Assembly (NCBI GenBank): GCA_900551985.1
Contig: URYG01000007.1
Location: 1-36,013, forward strand
Source: an uncultured Prevotella sp.
GTDB lineage: Bacteria; Bacteroidota; Bacteroidia; Bacteroidales; Bacteroidaceae
Direction of reading: 5' to 3'
DNA length: 36,013 nucleotides
Numbering within the stretch: position 1 is the stretch's first letter; each line of letters starts with the position of its first letter. A model generated the notes under the pieces. It had not been told where the DNA came from and ran no database searches. It saw nothing but the letters and a program-made list of their open reading frames with translations. Made by a program: the position numbers and the translations under genes. Positions 15,105 through 24,167 of the stretch are shown piece by piece.

Positions 15105-18100
15105 ATGAGGAAACAATTATTCTCTATGATGCTATGCCTAGGAGCTGTCGGTGGTGCTTCTTTCGTAACCCCGATGACCGCTATGGCTGCTGTAGCACAG
15201 GATCAGGTGATTACAGTCAAGGGACAGGTTGTAGATGATCAGGGCGAACCTCTGATTGGTGCAACAGTGAAGACCAAGGATGCCAAGACCGGTGCTGTAA
15301 CAGATCTCGATGGTAACTTCGTGATCAAAGTAAAAGCTAACGCTACTCTTTTGGTTAGCTATATGGGCTTCAAGGAGCGCCAGGTTGCCGTTCGCAGCCG
15401 TGCTATCCTCGAACCTATCCAGCTTTCTTCAGACAACCAGTTGCTCGAACAGGTTGTCGTAGTGGGTTATGGTACCCAGAAGAAGGCAGACCTTACCGGT
15501 TCTGTAGCTATCGTCAATGCTGAGGAGATGAAGAAGGTGTCTAACTCCAACATCTCTACTATGCTCGAAGGTAAGGTAGCTGGTGTTCAGATTACATCCG
15601 ACGGTCAGCCTGGTGCCGACCCAAGCGTACGTATCCGTGGTATCGGTTCTTTCGGTAGCACTGCTCCTCTTTATGTCATCGATGGTGTGCCAATGGGTAC
15701 CACTATCCGTGATTTCTCTCCTAATGATATTGAGACCATCCAGATCTTGAAGGATGCTTCTGCGGGTGCCATCTACGGTTCTCGTGCAGCGAATGGTGTC
15801 GTTATCATCACCACCAAGAATGGTAAGAAAGACCAGCCTCTGAAGGTGAACTACTCTGGTTACTTCGGTGTTGACCAGATTCCTGGTGATGTATATGACG
15901 TGATGAACGCCGACCAGTATAGCAACTATCTGGGTCAGGCTTGCTCTAACTCCAATACTCCTCTGCCTGGTGGTTACAAGATGGGTGAGGATGGCAAGTA
16001 TCACTTCCAGGATGCTACCAATACAAATTGGTTCGACGAGGTGTTTAAGACAGGTATCCGTCAGAATCACAACGTAGCCCTCAGCGGTGGTAGCTCACAC
16101 AGTACTTATAATGTATCTCTCGACTACTATAACCAGAAGGGTACCTTGGAAGGTGCAGGTCCTAACTACGAGCGTTACACAGCCCGTGTGAACAACACCA
16201 TGGACACCAAGTTCGTGAAGTTCCGTACCAGCATGGTTTACTCTCACTCTAACCAGGACAACATGGGTCTTTCCAATGCTTCAGAGTATGTTCAGGGTCT
16301 TTATGGTGATGTAACCAACGTGCTCCGTGGTACACTTCTGATGCAGCCTACCATCAAGGCTTACGATAACTCTACATGGGTTCTCGATGACAAGGTAGGT
16401 GCTGCCAACGGTTATCGCTACGATGCCTATGGTTATGGTGTTTACTATGACGGCATCCACGGAGATATTTCTGCTTCCAACCCATTGCTGGTTAACAACC
16501 TCCTGCAGCGCAACACATTGGTTGACCGCTTCGTAGGTACTGCTTCAGCTGATGTTGATCTCCTGGGTATGGTAGGCATCAAGAGCAAGAACCATGGTCT
16601 TCATTATAATGTAAACCTCTCTTACAGCAAGACAGAGGCAAAGGATAAGACCTGGATTCCTTCCTGGATCCAGAGCAACCGTGTATATCTTGCCAAGGAG
16701 AATGAGCGACTCACCAAGGGTTCACGCAACTACAGCGATGCTCTGATCGAGAATACCATTACCTATAATGGAACAATCGGCAAGCACAACATCAACCTGC
16801 TCGCTGGTATGACCTACGAAGAGGAGAACACCAACCTCTTGACAGGTTGGGGTATCAACTTCACAGAGCCTTACTTCCTCCAGCTTCAGAATGCCAAGAA
16901 TACCTACTCAGAGTCATACGAGTTCAAGCATAGCCTGGCTTCTTACGTAGGCCGTTTGAACTATAACTATGCAGAGAAGTACCTGATTTCTGCAGTAGTA
17001 CGTCGTGATGGTAGCTCCCGTTTGAGCAAGAACATCCGTTGGGCAACCTTCCCATCTGTATCTTTGGGATGGCGCTTCGATAAGGAAAAGTTCTTCCCAA
17101 TCAGCCAGGATATCGTTAACATGTTCAAGATCCGTGCCAGCTATGGTGAGCTCGGTAACGAGAATATCGGTGAGTACCAGTATATGGCTACCATGAACCG
17201 TAACAACATGACTTACAGCTTCGGCAACAGTCCTGTAACCGGTTCTGCCGTTTCTACCTTCGTGAACAACGATATCGCATGGGAGAAGAAGAAGACTACC
17301 AACGTGGGTATCGACCTGGCAATGTTCAACAACCGCCTGGAATTCACAGCCGAGTGGTATAAGAACAAGTCTGAGGACTTGCTTTACTCTGTTCCTGTTC
17401 CTGCACAGACCGGTGTTTCCAACACCTCTGTGACCATGAACGCTGCCTCTATGGAGAACAGTGGTTTCGAGTTCAGTGCAACCTACCGCAACCGTGACCA
17501 TGCCTTCAAGTATGACATCAGTGCCAACTTGAGTACCTTGAAGAACAAGGTAACTTCTCTGGGTATCGGTAAGGATTCATACATCACTGGCGCATACGCA
17601 ACTTACGTAGGTCAGGAGATCGGTCAGTTCTATGGCTGGGTTTACGAGGGAATCGCCCGTACACAGTCAGATCTCGACAACCACGCTACCCAGCAGGGTG
17701 TTAATGTTGGTGACTGCCTCTACAAGGATATTTCCGGTCCAGAAGGAACTCCTGATGGTGTAATCGATGCATACGACCAGACCGTATTGGGCAGTGGTCT
17801 TCCAAAGGTGAACTTCGGTTTGAGCACCCACATGGAGTATAAGGGCTTCGACCTCAACATCTCTACCTATGGTGTATTGAACTATCACGTATCAGATGAT
17901 ATCTATAATAGCTTGAACTCTTGCTACGGCTATGGTAACAAGGAAGTAGGCATGCTGGATGCTAACCGTTGGTCAGAGGATGGTACCTACCTTTCAAGTG
18001 TTCCACGTACATACGCAGCCAACAATGCAACATTGGCATGGAACGACCTCTTCAGCTCTCGCAAGATTCAGAATGCAGCTTACTGGAAGATTGCCAACGT

Positions 18101-18308
18101 AGAATTGGGCTACAACTTCCCAGACAAGTGGTTTGGTGGATATGTCAGTGGTGTACGTCTCTATGTATCTGCACAGAACCTCTACACCTTCACAGGCTAT
18201 CATGGATATAATGTGGACTACGCCGGCGGAACCTTTACCCCAGGTTACAACTTCTGCTCTTTCCCAAGTGCAAGAACATTTATGGCAGGTCTCCACTTCA
18301 CATTCTAA
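15105..18308 (+). CDS. SusC/RagA-like TonB-dependent outer-membrane transporter
   Basis: Imports oligosaccharides across the outer membrane with TonB energy, working with the SusD-like lid protein next to it. It has 1067 residues. A signal peptide (to about AMAAVAQ, residue 32) is followed by a carboxypeptidase-D-regulatory-like domain (VITVKGQVVDDQGEPLIGATV, about 35-110). A TonB-box/plug entry (EQVVVVGYGTQKKADLTGSV) leads into the plug (VRIRGIGSFGSTAPLYVIDGVP), then a 22-strand-type barrel ends in the typical aromatic C-terminus (MAGLHFTF). The substrate is inferred to be arabinan fragments because GH43 genes follow and the promoter shares a site with a GH51 gene. Although it neighbours starch genes, its promoter and operon are separate from them. 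The SusD-like gene begins 54 bp later. Confidence 0.95.
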   Translation: MRKQLFSMMLCLGAVGGASFVTPMTAMAAVAQDQVITVKGQVVDDQGEPLIGATVKTKDAKTGAVTDLDGNFVIKVKANATLLVSYMGFKERQVAVRSRAILEPIQLSSDNQLLEQVVVVGYGTQKKADLTGSVAIVNAEEMKKVSNSNISTMLEGKVAGVQITSDGQPGADPSVRIRGIGSFGSTAPLYVIDGVPMGTTIRDFSPNDIETIQILKDASAGAIYGSRAANGVVIITTKNGKKDQPLKVNYSGYFGVDQIPGDVYDVMNADQYSNYLGQACSNSNTPLPGGYKMGEDGKYHFQDATNTNWFDEVFKTGIRQNHNVALSGGSSHSTYNVSLDYYNQKGTLEGAGPNYERYTARVNNTMDTKFVKFRTSMVYSHSNQDNMGLSNASEYVQGLYGDVTNVLRGTLLMQPTIKAYDNSTWVLDDKVGAANGYRYDAYGYGVYYDGIHGDISASNPLLVNNLLQRNTLVDRFVGTASADVDLLGMVGIKSKNHGLHYNVNLSYSKTEAKDKTWIPSWIQSNRVYLAKENERLTKGSRNYSDALIENTITYNGTIGKHNINLLAGMTYEEENTNLLTGWGINFTEPYFLQLQNAKNTYSESYEFKHSLASYVGRLNYNYAEKYLISAVVRRDGSSRLSKNIRWATFPSVSLGWRFDKEKFFPISQDIVNMFKIRASYGELGNENIGEYQYMATMNRNNMTYSFGNSPVTGSAVSTFVNNDIAWEKKKTTNVGIDLAMFNNRLEFTAEWYKNKSEDLLYSVPVPAQTGVSNTSVTMNAASMENSGFEFSATYRNRDHAFKYDISANLSTLKNKVTSLGIGKDSYITGAYATYVGQEIGQFYGWVYEGIARTQSDLDNHATQQGVNVGDCLYKDISGPEGTPDGVIDAYDQTVLGSGLPKVNFGLSTHMEYKGFDLNISTYGVLNYHVSDDIYNSLNSCYGYGNKEVGMLDANRWSEDGTYLSSVPRTYAANNATLAWNDLFSSRKIQNAAYWKIANVELGYNFPDKWFGGYVSGVRLYVSAQNLYTFTGYHGYNVDYAGGTFTPGYNFCSFPSARTFMAGLHFTF

Positions 18309-18362
18309 TAGTTTAAGAGATAAGGAAAACTACGAGAATTATTATTTAAAAGAACATTTGAT

Positions 18363-20120
18363 ATGAAACTATATAAATTATCATTAGCTCTCTTCCTTGG
18401 CCTCGGTGCAATGGCTACCACCTCATGCGAGGACAAGTTGGATGTTACCAATCCTAACCAGCAGACCACCGGAACCTTCGGTTTCAATGCTGATGATCTG
18501 GAAGAGTGCGTTATTGCAGCATACAACCATATTCGTATGGAAGGTTCTTCGGCACGTGTGGGTTATACCCTCGATGTAACACGTGGCGATGAGGTATGGA
18601 ACTCATCACAGGTATGGTACATGCCTTTCGATGATATGAATGACCCAGTGACAGATGAAATCTCTATGTGGCCTTGGCGTGAGGCTTACTATACTATTAA
18701 TGTATGTAACTTCATTCTTTCACGTACCACAGGTGATGATGCTTCGCTCAGCGAAAGCATGAAGCGAATCAAGGGACAGGCTCTCTTCCTCCGCGGTTAT
18801 TCATACTATACATTGGCAGGATATTATCAGAATCCTGCGCTGATTACTGATTATGCCAACTATTCTTCACTGGATGGTCTCTATGGCAAGAACAGTACTT
18901 ACGATGATGTGCTCGACCAGGTGGAGAAGGATTTCGCAGAGGCGATGACACTTCTTCCTTCCCGTGATGCTGGTGGTGAGTGGGCTAAGGGTCGTGCTAC
19001 CTGCGGTGCTGCTGCCGGCTACTATGCCCGCACTCTGATGCAGCGCCATAAGTATAGTGATGCGCTCGTTGTACTCAAGGATATCATGAACAAAAAGTAT
19101 GGATCTTATAAGCTGATGGCTAACTATGGCGACAACTTCCGTGAGGGTTCTGCTTACGAGAACAACGACGAGAGCCTCTTCGAGATTCAGTATCTCGACT
19201 ACGGTTCACAGGGTGTGGATGATGAGTGGACTCCTGTCAATACCAGTCCTAACGCTACACAGGGTCATGCCGTAGAGTCTAACTTTGCTCCAGGAAGATT
19301 CGGTGGATGGGCAGACCTCTCTGCATCTCCATGGTTGTACAACCTCTTCAAGCAGGAGCGTACCAAGGATGGCAAGCTCGATCCTCGTCTCTACTGGACT
19401 ATCGGTACCTACGAGTCTGACTGGATTGGTTTCGAGAATGGCAACGTAGCTTACAAGAGTGAAATGACTCCTAATGATACCATCATCACCAACAACAACT
19501 ATGGTGGTCTCCCTATCGCTAAGTGGACAAATTTCCGTACCAACCTTTATGACAAGGTAACTACAGGTCTTCATTGCGGTATCAACCTCCGTATGATGCG
19601 TTACTCTGATGTATTGCTTCGTGCTGCAGAGTGCGAGAACGAGGTAAATGGTCCTACACAGCAGGCTATCGACTGGATCAATCAGGTTCGTGAGCGTGCC
19701 AGCCTGAAGGATCTGAGCCTCTCTGATTTCGATACCAAGGATAAGCTCTTCGAGCAGATTGCCAATGTAGAGCGTCCTAAGGAGTTCGGTTGCGAGTACG
19801 GTCGTGGTTACGATTTGATTCGTTGGGGATTCTTCTATGATCAGGGGCGTTTGGCTCAGTTGAAGGAGCACGGAACCTTCCGTCGTTCTCCATACAAGGC
19901 TAAGGAAGCAGTCAGCTACTCTTTGGTAGGTGTTGATCCTGAGGTGAAGAGCTCTTACGATACATACGTACCGGGTCATGAGTTCCTGCCAATCTATCAG
20001 GGCTTGCTGAACGATAACCCTAATCTGGCTGGTAACTCTGCGAATACCAATACAGACAACTCTACTGATTTCTTCGGAAGAGGCTGGACTGTTCACCCAG
20101 TAGTAAACTTGGGCAAATAA
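18363..20120 (+). CDS. SusD/RagB-like surface glycan-binding lipoprotein
   Basis: A 585-residue outer-membrane lipoprotein that caps the SusC-like pore. The SPII signal has lipobox ATTSC (Cys at about residue 20) followed by acidic residues (EDKLD), in line with surface export of Bacteroidota lipoproteins. The SusD N-terminal region contains WPWREAYYTINVCNFIL and the TPR-like IKGQALFLRGYSYYTLAGYYQ. The C-terminal RagB/SusD domain includes MMRYSDVLLRAAECENEVNG, AIDWINQVRERAS and FGCEYGRGYDLIRWG, ending near PGHEFLPIY. It is co-transcribed with the SusC-like gene. An intercistronic hairpin follows its stop codon. Confidence 0.95.
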   Translation: MKLYKLSLALFLGLGAMATTSCEDKLDVTNPNQQTTGTFGFNADDLEECVIAAYNHIRMEGSSARVGYTLDVTRGDEVWNSSQVWYMPFDDMNDPVTDEISMWPWREAYYTINVCNFILSRTTGDDASLSESMKRIKGQALFLRGYSYYTLAGYYQNPALITDYANYSSLDGLYGKNSTYDDVLDQVEKDFAEAMTLLPSRDAGGEWAKGRATCGAAAGYYARTLMQRHKYSDALVVLKDIMNKKYGSYKLMANYGDNFREGSAYENNDESLFEIQYLDYGSQGVDDEWTPVNTSPNATQGHAVESNFAPGRFGGWADLSASPWLYNLFKQERTKDGKLDPRLYWTIGTYESDWIGFENGNVAYKSEMTPNDTIITNNNYGGLPIAKWTNFRTNLYDKVTTGLHCGINLRMMRYSDVLLRAAECENEVNGPTQQAIDWINQVRERASLKDLSLSDFDTKDKLFEQIANVERPKEFGCEYGRGYDLIRWGFFYDQGRLAQLKEHGTFRRSPYKAKEAVSYSLVGVDPEVKSSYDTYVPGHEFLPIYQGLLNDNPNLAGNSANTNTDNSTDFFGRGWTVHPVVNLGK

Positions 20121-20129
20121 CAATATGGC

Positions 20130-20166
20130 TTATCTCATGGTGCAGCATCTCCTGCCCATGAGATAA
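20130..20166 (+). other. Intercistronic hairpin after the susD-like gene
   Basis: A perfect 11-bp stem (TTATCTCATGG with CCATGAGATAA) and an inner GCAG/CTGC stem, with no U run afterwards. It probably stabilises the upstream susC-susD mRNA or reduces downstream expression. Confidence 0.65.
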
Positions 20167-20205
20167 CCTGAAAATCATATATTTACAATATAGAATATAT
20201 AAAAT

Positions 20206-22188
20206 ATGAAACACCTAAATAAAATAGCATCTGTCTTCTGCGTGGCAGCAATGGCTTTGACAGCATTGACAGGATGCGAGGGAAGTGACATGTTCAGTGT
20301 TAACTCTCCTGATTGGATTTCAGAGAAGATTGACTCCATCAATGCTGCTAAGGGCAATGACAATGCATTGCCAGAAGGCGAGGAGGATGTTTACACCATC
20401 GGTGCTACTGATTATTCTACAGGTTGGTGGACAGCCTTCTCTAAGTACTATGTCATTCCTGATGGCAAGACCTGGAATGCCGTGTTCAATCTGAACATCA
20501 ACCCATCGGCTCCTAATACCTACAAGAACTTCGCCCTCATCCTTGCTAGTGATGATGATCGTGGTGGCGCTAACTATAAGGAGTATGGAGCTATCCGTTT
20601 CGATAATCAGCCTAGCGGTAACTCTGAGTGGGGTGATTATATTGATAGAAGTGGTGTTGTAAGTGATCTTACTTTTGAAACAGATACCGATGAAGGCGTA
20701 CAGAAGCTCGGTGGTACAGTCGTTCTTACTGTTGACCGCTCAGACCCTAATGCTTTCAGTGTCAAGATTACCAACGGAACTGTAACTAAGACATACAAGC
20801 AGGCTACTCCTCTCCCAAATCTCAATCCTGATGCAAGCGATAACAACATCCGTGCATACCTTGTACCGGAAGGTTCTTACATCAACTTCCTCCAGTCTAA
20901 CCTCGAGCCAATCGGTGGTTTCACTTCTGCAGAGGATAAGCAGCCTCTTTCTATGGAGTTGCACTCTGTTCCTAAGAAGGTGCTGGTAGGTACATCTCTT
21001 GAGGATGCAATGGCCAACGTTTCTGCTACCATTACATTCGAGACTGGTATCACCAAGGAGGTTCCTGCTGCTGAACTCGGATTCGTGGCTGTTCCTAATA
21101 TGGATCAGGTAGGCGTGAAGACACTCGTTGCTATCTACAACAAGACATTCAAGAACGAGAACTGCGGTACTCCTATTGCAGGTCAGGCTCAGTTCTGCGT
21201 GGTAGATAAGATGTTCAACAGCCTGGGTGCTACCGACAACTCAACTCCATTCTTCGGTGTTCTGTCAGATCCAGTAAAGGTAGCTCCTCATGAGACTCAG
21301 GTGATGCAGTTTACCAACTATACGGATGGTGCTAACAATTGGGATAACTTCCTGGTTGCAATGGTTAACGGTGCCGGAACAGAATATGGGGTTACCCGTG
21401 CCGACTGCTTCGGTTGGGGTACAGCTTATGACGGCAAGGCTACTCCTTTCGGTGCTCCTGAGAACTGGGCTACATGGCTTGCTGACATGGATGGCGCCAA
21501 GGTTACTCTCTATACAACCAACAATGGTGATGGCACTGTAGATATCAAGTACGATATCGTTGCAGCCAATGGTCATAAGTATCACATGGGCTACACTGGA
21601 ATCTCTGGCGTAAATGCCAACGATTTCTTTGTCAAGCTCTCTCTCGAGAAGGCTCACCTGGAGTTTGATTCTGTTGTAGGAGATGAAAATAATACTTCTG
21701 CTTTCTTCGGAGCTCTCTCTAAAGTGTTTGATGTTCCTGCAGGAAAGACCGTTTCTACTCAGTTTGTCAACTATACAGCTGGTGGTGAAAACTATCACAA
21801 CTTTGTAGCAGTTCTTGTCAACAAGGCAAACGACAAGGTGTATGCTGCCGTTCGTGCCGACAACTTCGGTTGGGGTACTGGATATGATGCATGTACTCAT
21901 GCCTGCTCATGGGAAGACTGGGGTGCTTGGCTTGCCGCTATGGATGGTGCCAAGGTTCAGCTCTCTGTAACCAATGTAGGTAATGGTACAGCCAACATCA
22001 AGGCAACCATGATAGGCAACAATGGTGTAACCTACACCCAGACCTACAATGGCATCAACAACATCGATGCCAAAGACCTGGCGTTCAAGCTCACCATGGA
22101 GAAGGCTCATCTGGTATTCGATTTACCATTTGCCAATTCATCATTTGCATCAGCACGCAAGCATTACTATCGTGCACATCGCAGATAA
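20206..22188 (+). CDS. Putative surface glycan-binding lipoprotein with three related modules
   Basis: A 660-residue SPII lipoprotein (MKHLNKIASVFC..., lipobox LTGC at about residue 24, then EGSD). It sits at the SusE/SusF position after susD but is not recognisably SusE/F. Module 1 spans about residues 50-210 (TGWWTAFSKYYVIPDGKTW). An Ig-like linker domain follows at about 235-330 (SVPKKVLVGTSLEDAMANVS). Modules 2 (about 340-490) and 3 (about 491-645) are close copies, each with FFG-LS, QF-NYT-G--N--NF-VA-VN, RAD-FGWGT-YD, W--MDGAKV, TN-G-GT--IK and EKAHL-FD. Conserved tryptophans and aromatics point to carbohydrate binding. It ends in a basic tail (SARKHYYRAHRR). I infer arabinan capture at the cell surface; no named CBM family is assigned. 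Confidence 0.75.
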   Translation: MKHLNKIASVFCVAAMALTALTGCEGSDMFSVNSPDWISEKIDSINAAKGNDNALPEGEEDVYTIGATDYSTGWWTAFSKYYVIPDGKTWNAVFNLNINPSAPNTYKNFALILASDDDRGGANYKEYGAIRFDNQPSGNSEWGDYIDRSGVVSDLTFETDTDEGVQKLGGTVVLTVDRSDPNAFSVKITNGTVTKTYKQATPLPNLNPDASDNNIRAYLVPEGSYINFLQSNLEPIGGFTSAEDKQPLSMELHSVPKKVLVGTSLEDAMANVSATITFETGITKEVPAAELGFVAVPNMDQVGVKTLVAIYNKTFKNENCGTPIAGQAQFCVVDKMFNSLGATDNSTPFFGVLSDPVKVAPHETQVMQFTNYTDGANNWDNFLVAMVNGAGTEYGVTRADCFGWGTAYDGKATPFGAPENWATWLADMDGAKVTLYTTNNGDGTVDIKYDIVAANGHKYHMGYTGISGVNANDFFVKLSLEKAHLEFDSVVGDENNTSAFFGALSKVFDVPAGKTVSTQFVNYTAGGENYHNFVAVLVNKANDKVYAAVRADNFGWGTGYDACTHACSWEDWGAWLAAMDGAKVQLSVTNVGNGTANIKATMIGNNGVTYTQTYNGINNIDAKDLAFKLTMEKAHLVFDLPFANSSFASARKHYYRAHRR

Positions 22189-22210
22189 GAGATTTTTGAA
22201 ATAGTATGAT

Positions 22211-22257
22211 AAGGCATGACCTATGCGGAAACACATTCCCATAGGTCTGCCTTTTTT
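22211..22257 (+). terminator. Terminator between the binding-protein gene and the first GH43 gene
   Basis: AAGGCATGACCTATG pairs with CATAGGTCTGCCTT with a single bulged base, followed by TTTTT. No promoter is evident before the GH43 start at 22299, so it may be a leaky internal terminator that lowers enzyme expression relative to susCD. Confidence 0.8.
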
Positions 22258-22298
22258 CAGAAAAAGAAGATAATAAAACTAACTAAACGAAAAGAAAA

Positions 22299-23993
22299 AT
22301 GAAAAAGCTTCATATATTTGCCCTTTTGCTGGCTTGTACGCTGGCGGTAGGATGCAGCAGTAGCAGTGATGATCCGGAGATTCCTGTCAATCCGACTCCA
22401 ACTCCTACACCAACTCCTACACCTACACCAACCCCTGGTGACCAGACAGCAGAGGAACTGGCTAATTACAAATGTCCTACCTATAATGATAATTATACAT
22501 CGGTGGCTGCCTGGACACAGCGCTCTAAGTGGAATCTTGCCAATATGCACGATCCTACGGTGGTAAAGGCTTCTGATGGATATTATTATATGTATCAGAC
22601 CGATGCCAGCTATGGCAATGAACATCAGAAGGATATCCGCAACAGCAATAAGCACGGACACTTCTTCTGCCGCCGCTCCAAGAATCTCGTAGATTGGGAA
22701 TTTGTAGGAGCCACCATGGTGGGCTTGCCTTCCTGGGTGAAGACAAAGCTCAATGAATTCCGCAAGGGTATGGGAGTGGCTGAACGCCCTGATACCTATT
22801 TCGCCAATGACCTGGACTTCGGTTTCTGGGCTCCATGCGTGCGCAAGGTCAACGACCATCTCTACCGCATGTATTATGCCATCACCTGTCCTGGTACCAT
22901 CAATGGTGACGGAACCTGGAGTGAACGTGCCTTCATCGGACTGATGGAGACCAGCGATCCGGCTTCCAACAAATGGGAAGATAAGGGATATGTCATCACC
23001 AACGCTTCTGACAAGGGATTGAATTTCAAGGTGAAGGCTGATAATTGGGCAAACTGCTATTTCAAGTATAATGCCATCGACCCTACTTACATTATTACTC
23101 CAGAAGGAAAGCATTGGCTGATATATGGTTCCTGGCACAGTGGCTTCGCTGCTGTGGAGCTTGATGCCAATACGGGTAAGACCAAGGCTGCCTTGCCTAA
23201 CCCATGGGGTACTGCTGATGATATCGCTGCTTACGGAAAGACCATCTTTACCCGTACGCTGAATAACCGTTGGCAGGGTTCCGAGGCTCCGGAAATCGTA
23301 TATCATGATGGCTATTATTATCTTTTCGTTGCTTATGATGCCCTGGAGGTTCCTTACAATACCCGTGTGCTCCGTTCCAAGAACGTGGATGGTCCGTATG
23401 AGACTATGAATGGTAGGATTACCGATGCTGCCAAGGGTGCCAATGAGGAACCTACCGTGCTGACTCATCCTTACAAGTTCAGCGCTGGAAGCGGTTGGGT
23501 AGGTATCAGCCACTGTGCCGTATTCGATGATGGTGCAGGTAACTGGTATTATGTTTCTCAGCAGCGTATGCCTGCCAATGTTGCAGGTATTGCAGCCAGC
23601 AATGCCATCATGATGGGTGGCGTGCGTTCTATCCAGTGGGATGGCAACGGATGGCCTGTCGTGATGCCTGAGCGTTATGGAGCTGTACCTCAGGCGGCAA
23701 TCACCGCCAGCGAACTGGAGGGAACCTGGGAAGGTATCGAACTCTCTTATGAGTATGGCAAGCAGAAGACCAGCAAGACCTTCAAGCTCAGCAGCAATGG
23801 CGTGATGGAGGGTGGTTCTGCCTGGAGTAATGTCAAGGCTTGGAGCTTCGATGCTTCTTCCAACACATTGACCATCGGTACTACCAAGCTGAAGGTTCAG
23901 CGTGAGGTAGATTGGGAGGCAAGTCCTCGCAAGGTTACCATTGTTTACTCGGGTGTGAGTGGCAACAGAAGCTATTGGGGAAAGAAGAATTAA
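22299..23993 (+). CDS. GH43 endo-alpha-1,5-L-arabinanase-type lipoprotein
   Basis: Likely cleaves the alpha-1,5-arabinan backbone at the cell surface. It has 564 residues with an SPII signal (lipobox AVGC, then SSSSDD) and a Thr-Pro repeat linker (about residues 33-47) that holds the enzyme off the membrane. The five-blade propeller begins near DPTVVK. GH43 catalytic triad by motif: base D85 in NMHDPTVV, pKa-modulating D261 in NAIDPTYI, acid E329 in GSEAPEIV. A C-terminal domain (about 465-564, LEGTWEGIELSYEYGKQ) matches the lipocalin-like C-terminal domain of arabinanases (PF16369 type, from memory). The substrate is inferred from overall resemblance to GH43 arabinanases; a xylan- or arabinoxylan-active GH43 cannot be excluded. 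Confidence 0.88.
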   Translation: MKKLHIFALLLACTLAVGCSSSSDDPEIPVNPTPTPTPTPTPTPTPGDQTAEELANYKCPTYNDNYTSVAAWTQRSKWNLANMHDPTVVKASDGYYYMYQTDASYGNEHQKDIRNSNKHGHFFCRRSKNLVDWEFVGATMVGLPSWVKTKLNEFRKGMGVAERPDTYFANDLDFGFWAPCVRKVNDHLYRMYYAITCPGTINGDGTWSERAFIGLMETSDPASNKWEDKGYVITNASDKGLNFKVKADNWANCYFKYNAIDPTYIITPEGKHWLIYGSWHSGFAAVELDANTGKTKAALPNPWGTADDIAAYGKTIFTRTLNNRWQGSEAPEIVYHDGYYYLFVAYDALEVPYNTRVLRSKNVDGPYETMNGRITDAAKGANEEPTVLTHPYKFSAGSGWVGISHCAVFDDGAGNWYYVSQQRMPANVAGIAASNAIMMGGVRSIQWDGNGWPVVMPERYGAVPQAAITASELEGTWEGIELSYEYGKQKTSKTFKLSSNGVMEGGSAWSNVKAWSFDASSNTLTIGTTKLKVQREVDWEASPRKVTIVYSGVSGNRSYWGKKN

Positions 23994-24044
23994 GATTTTT
24001 AGTTAGTTTTTAAATTTGACCGCATCTGCGGTTCTTGATTGAGT

Positions 24045-24084
24045 AAAGGGGAGCTAAGCTGTGAAGCATTCAGCTCCCTTTTTT
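24045..24084 (+). terminator. Terminator after the first GH43 gene
   Basis: GGGAGCT (24049-24055) pairs with AGCTCCC (24072-24078), extended by A/T pairs, followed by TTTTTT. A small CCGCA/TGCGG hairpin lies just upstream (24020-24031). Confidence 0.8.
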
Positions 24085-24090
24085 ACAATG

Positions 24091-24156
24091 ACAATACTTA
24101 CAGAGTAATCCTATAAGCAAGTAACAATACTTACTAAGTACTCATATAAACAATAA
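24091..24156 (+). repeat. 33-bp tandem duplication in the leader of the second GH43 gene
   Basis: ACAATACTTAC starts at 24091 and again at 24124. The following bases (AGTA, C, ATAA) also line up, giving two imperfect 33-bp units ending 11 bp before the start codon. Confidence 0.7.
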
Positions 24157-24167
24157 CAATTAGCAGT

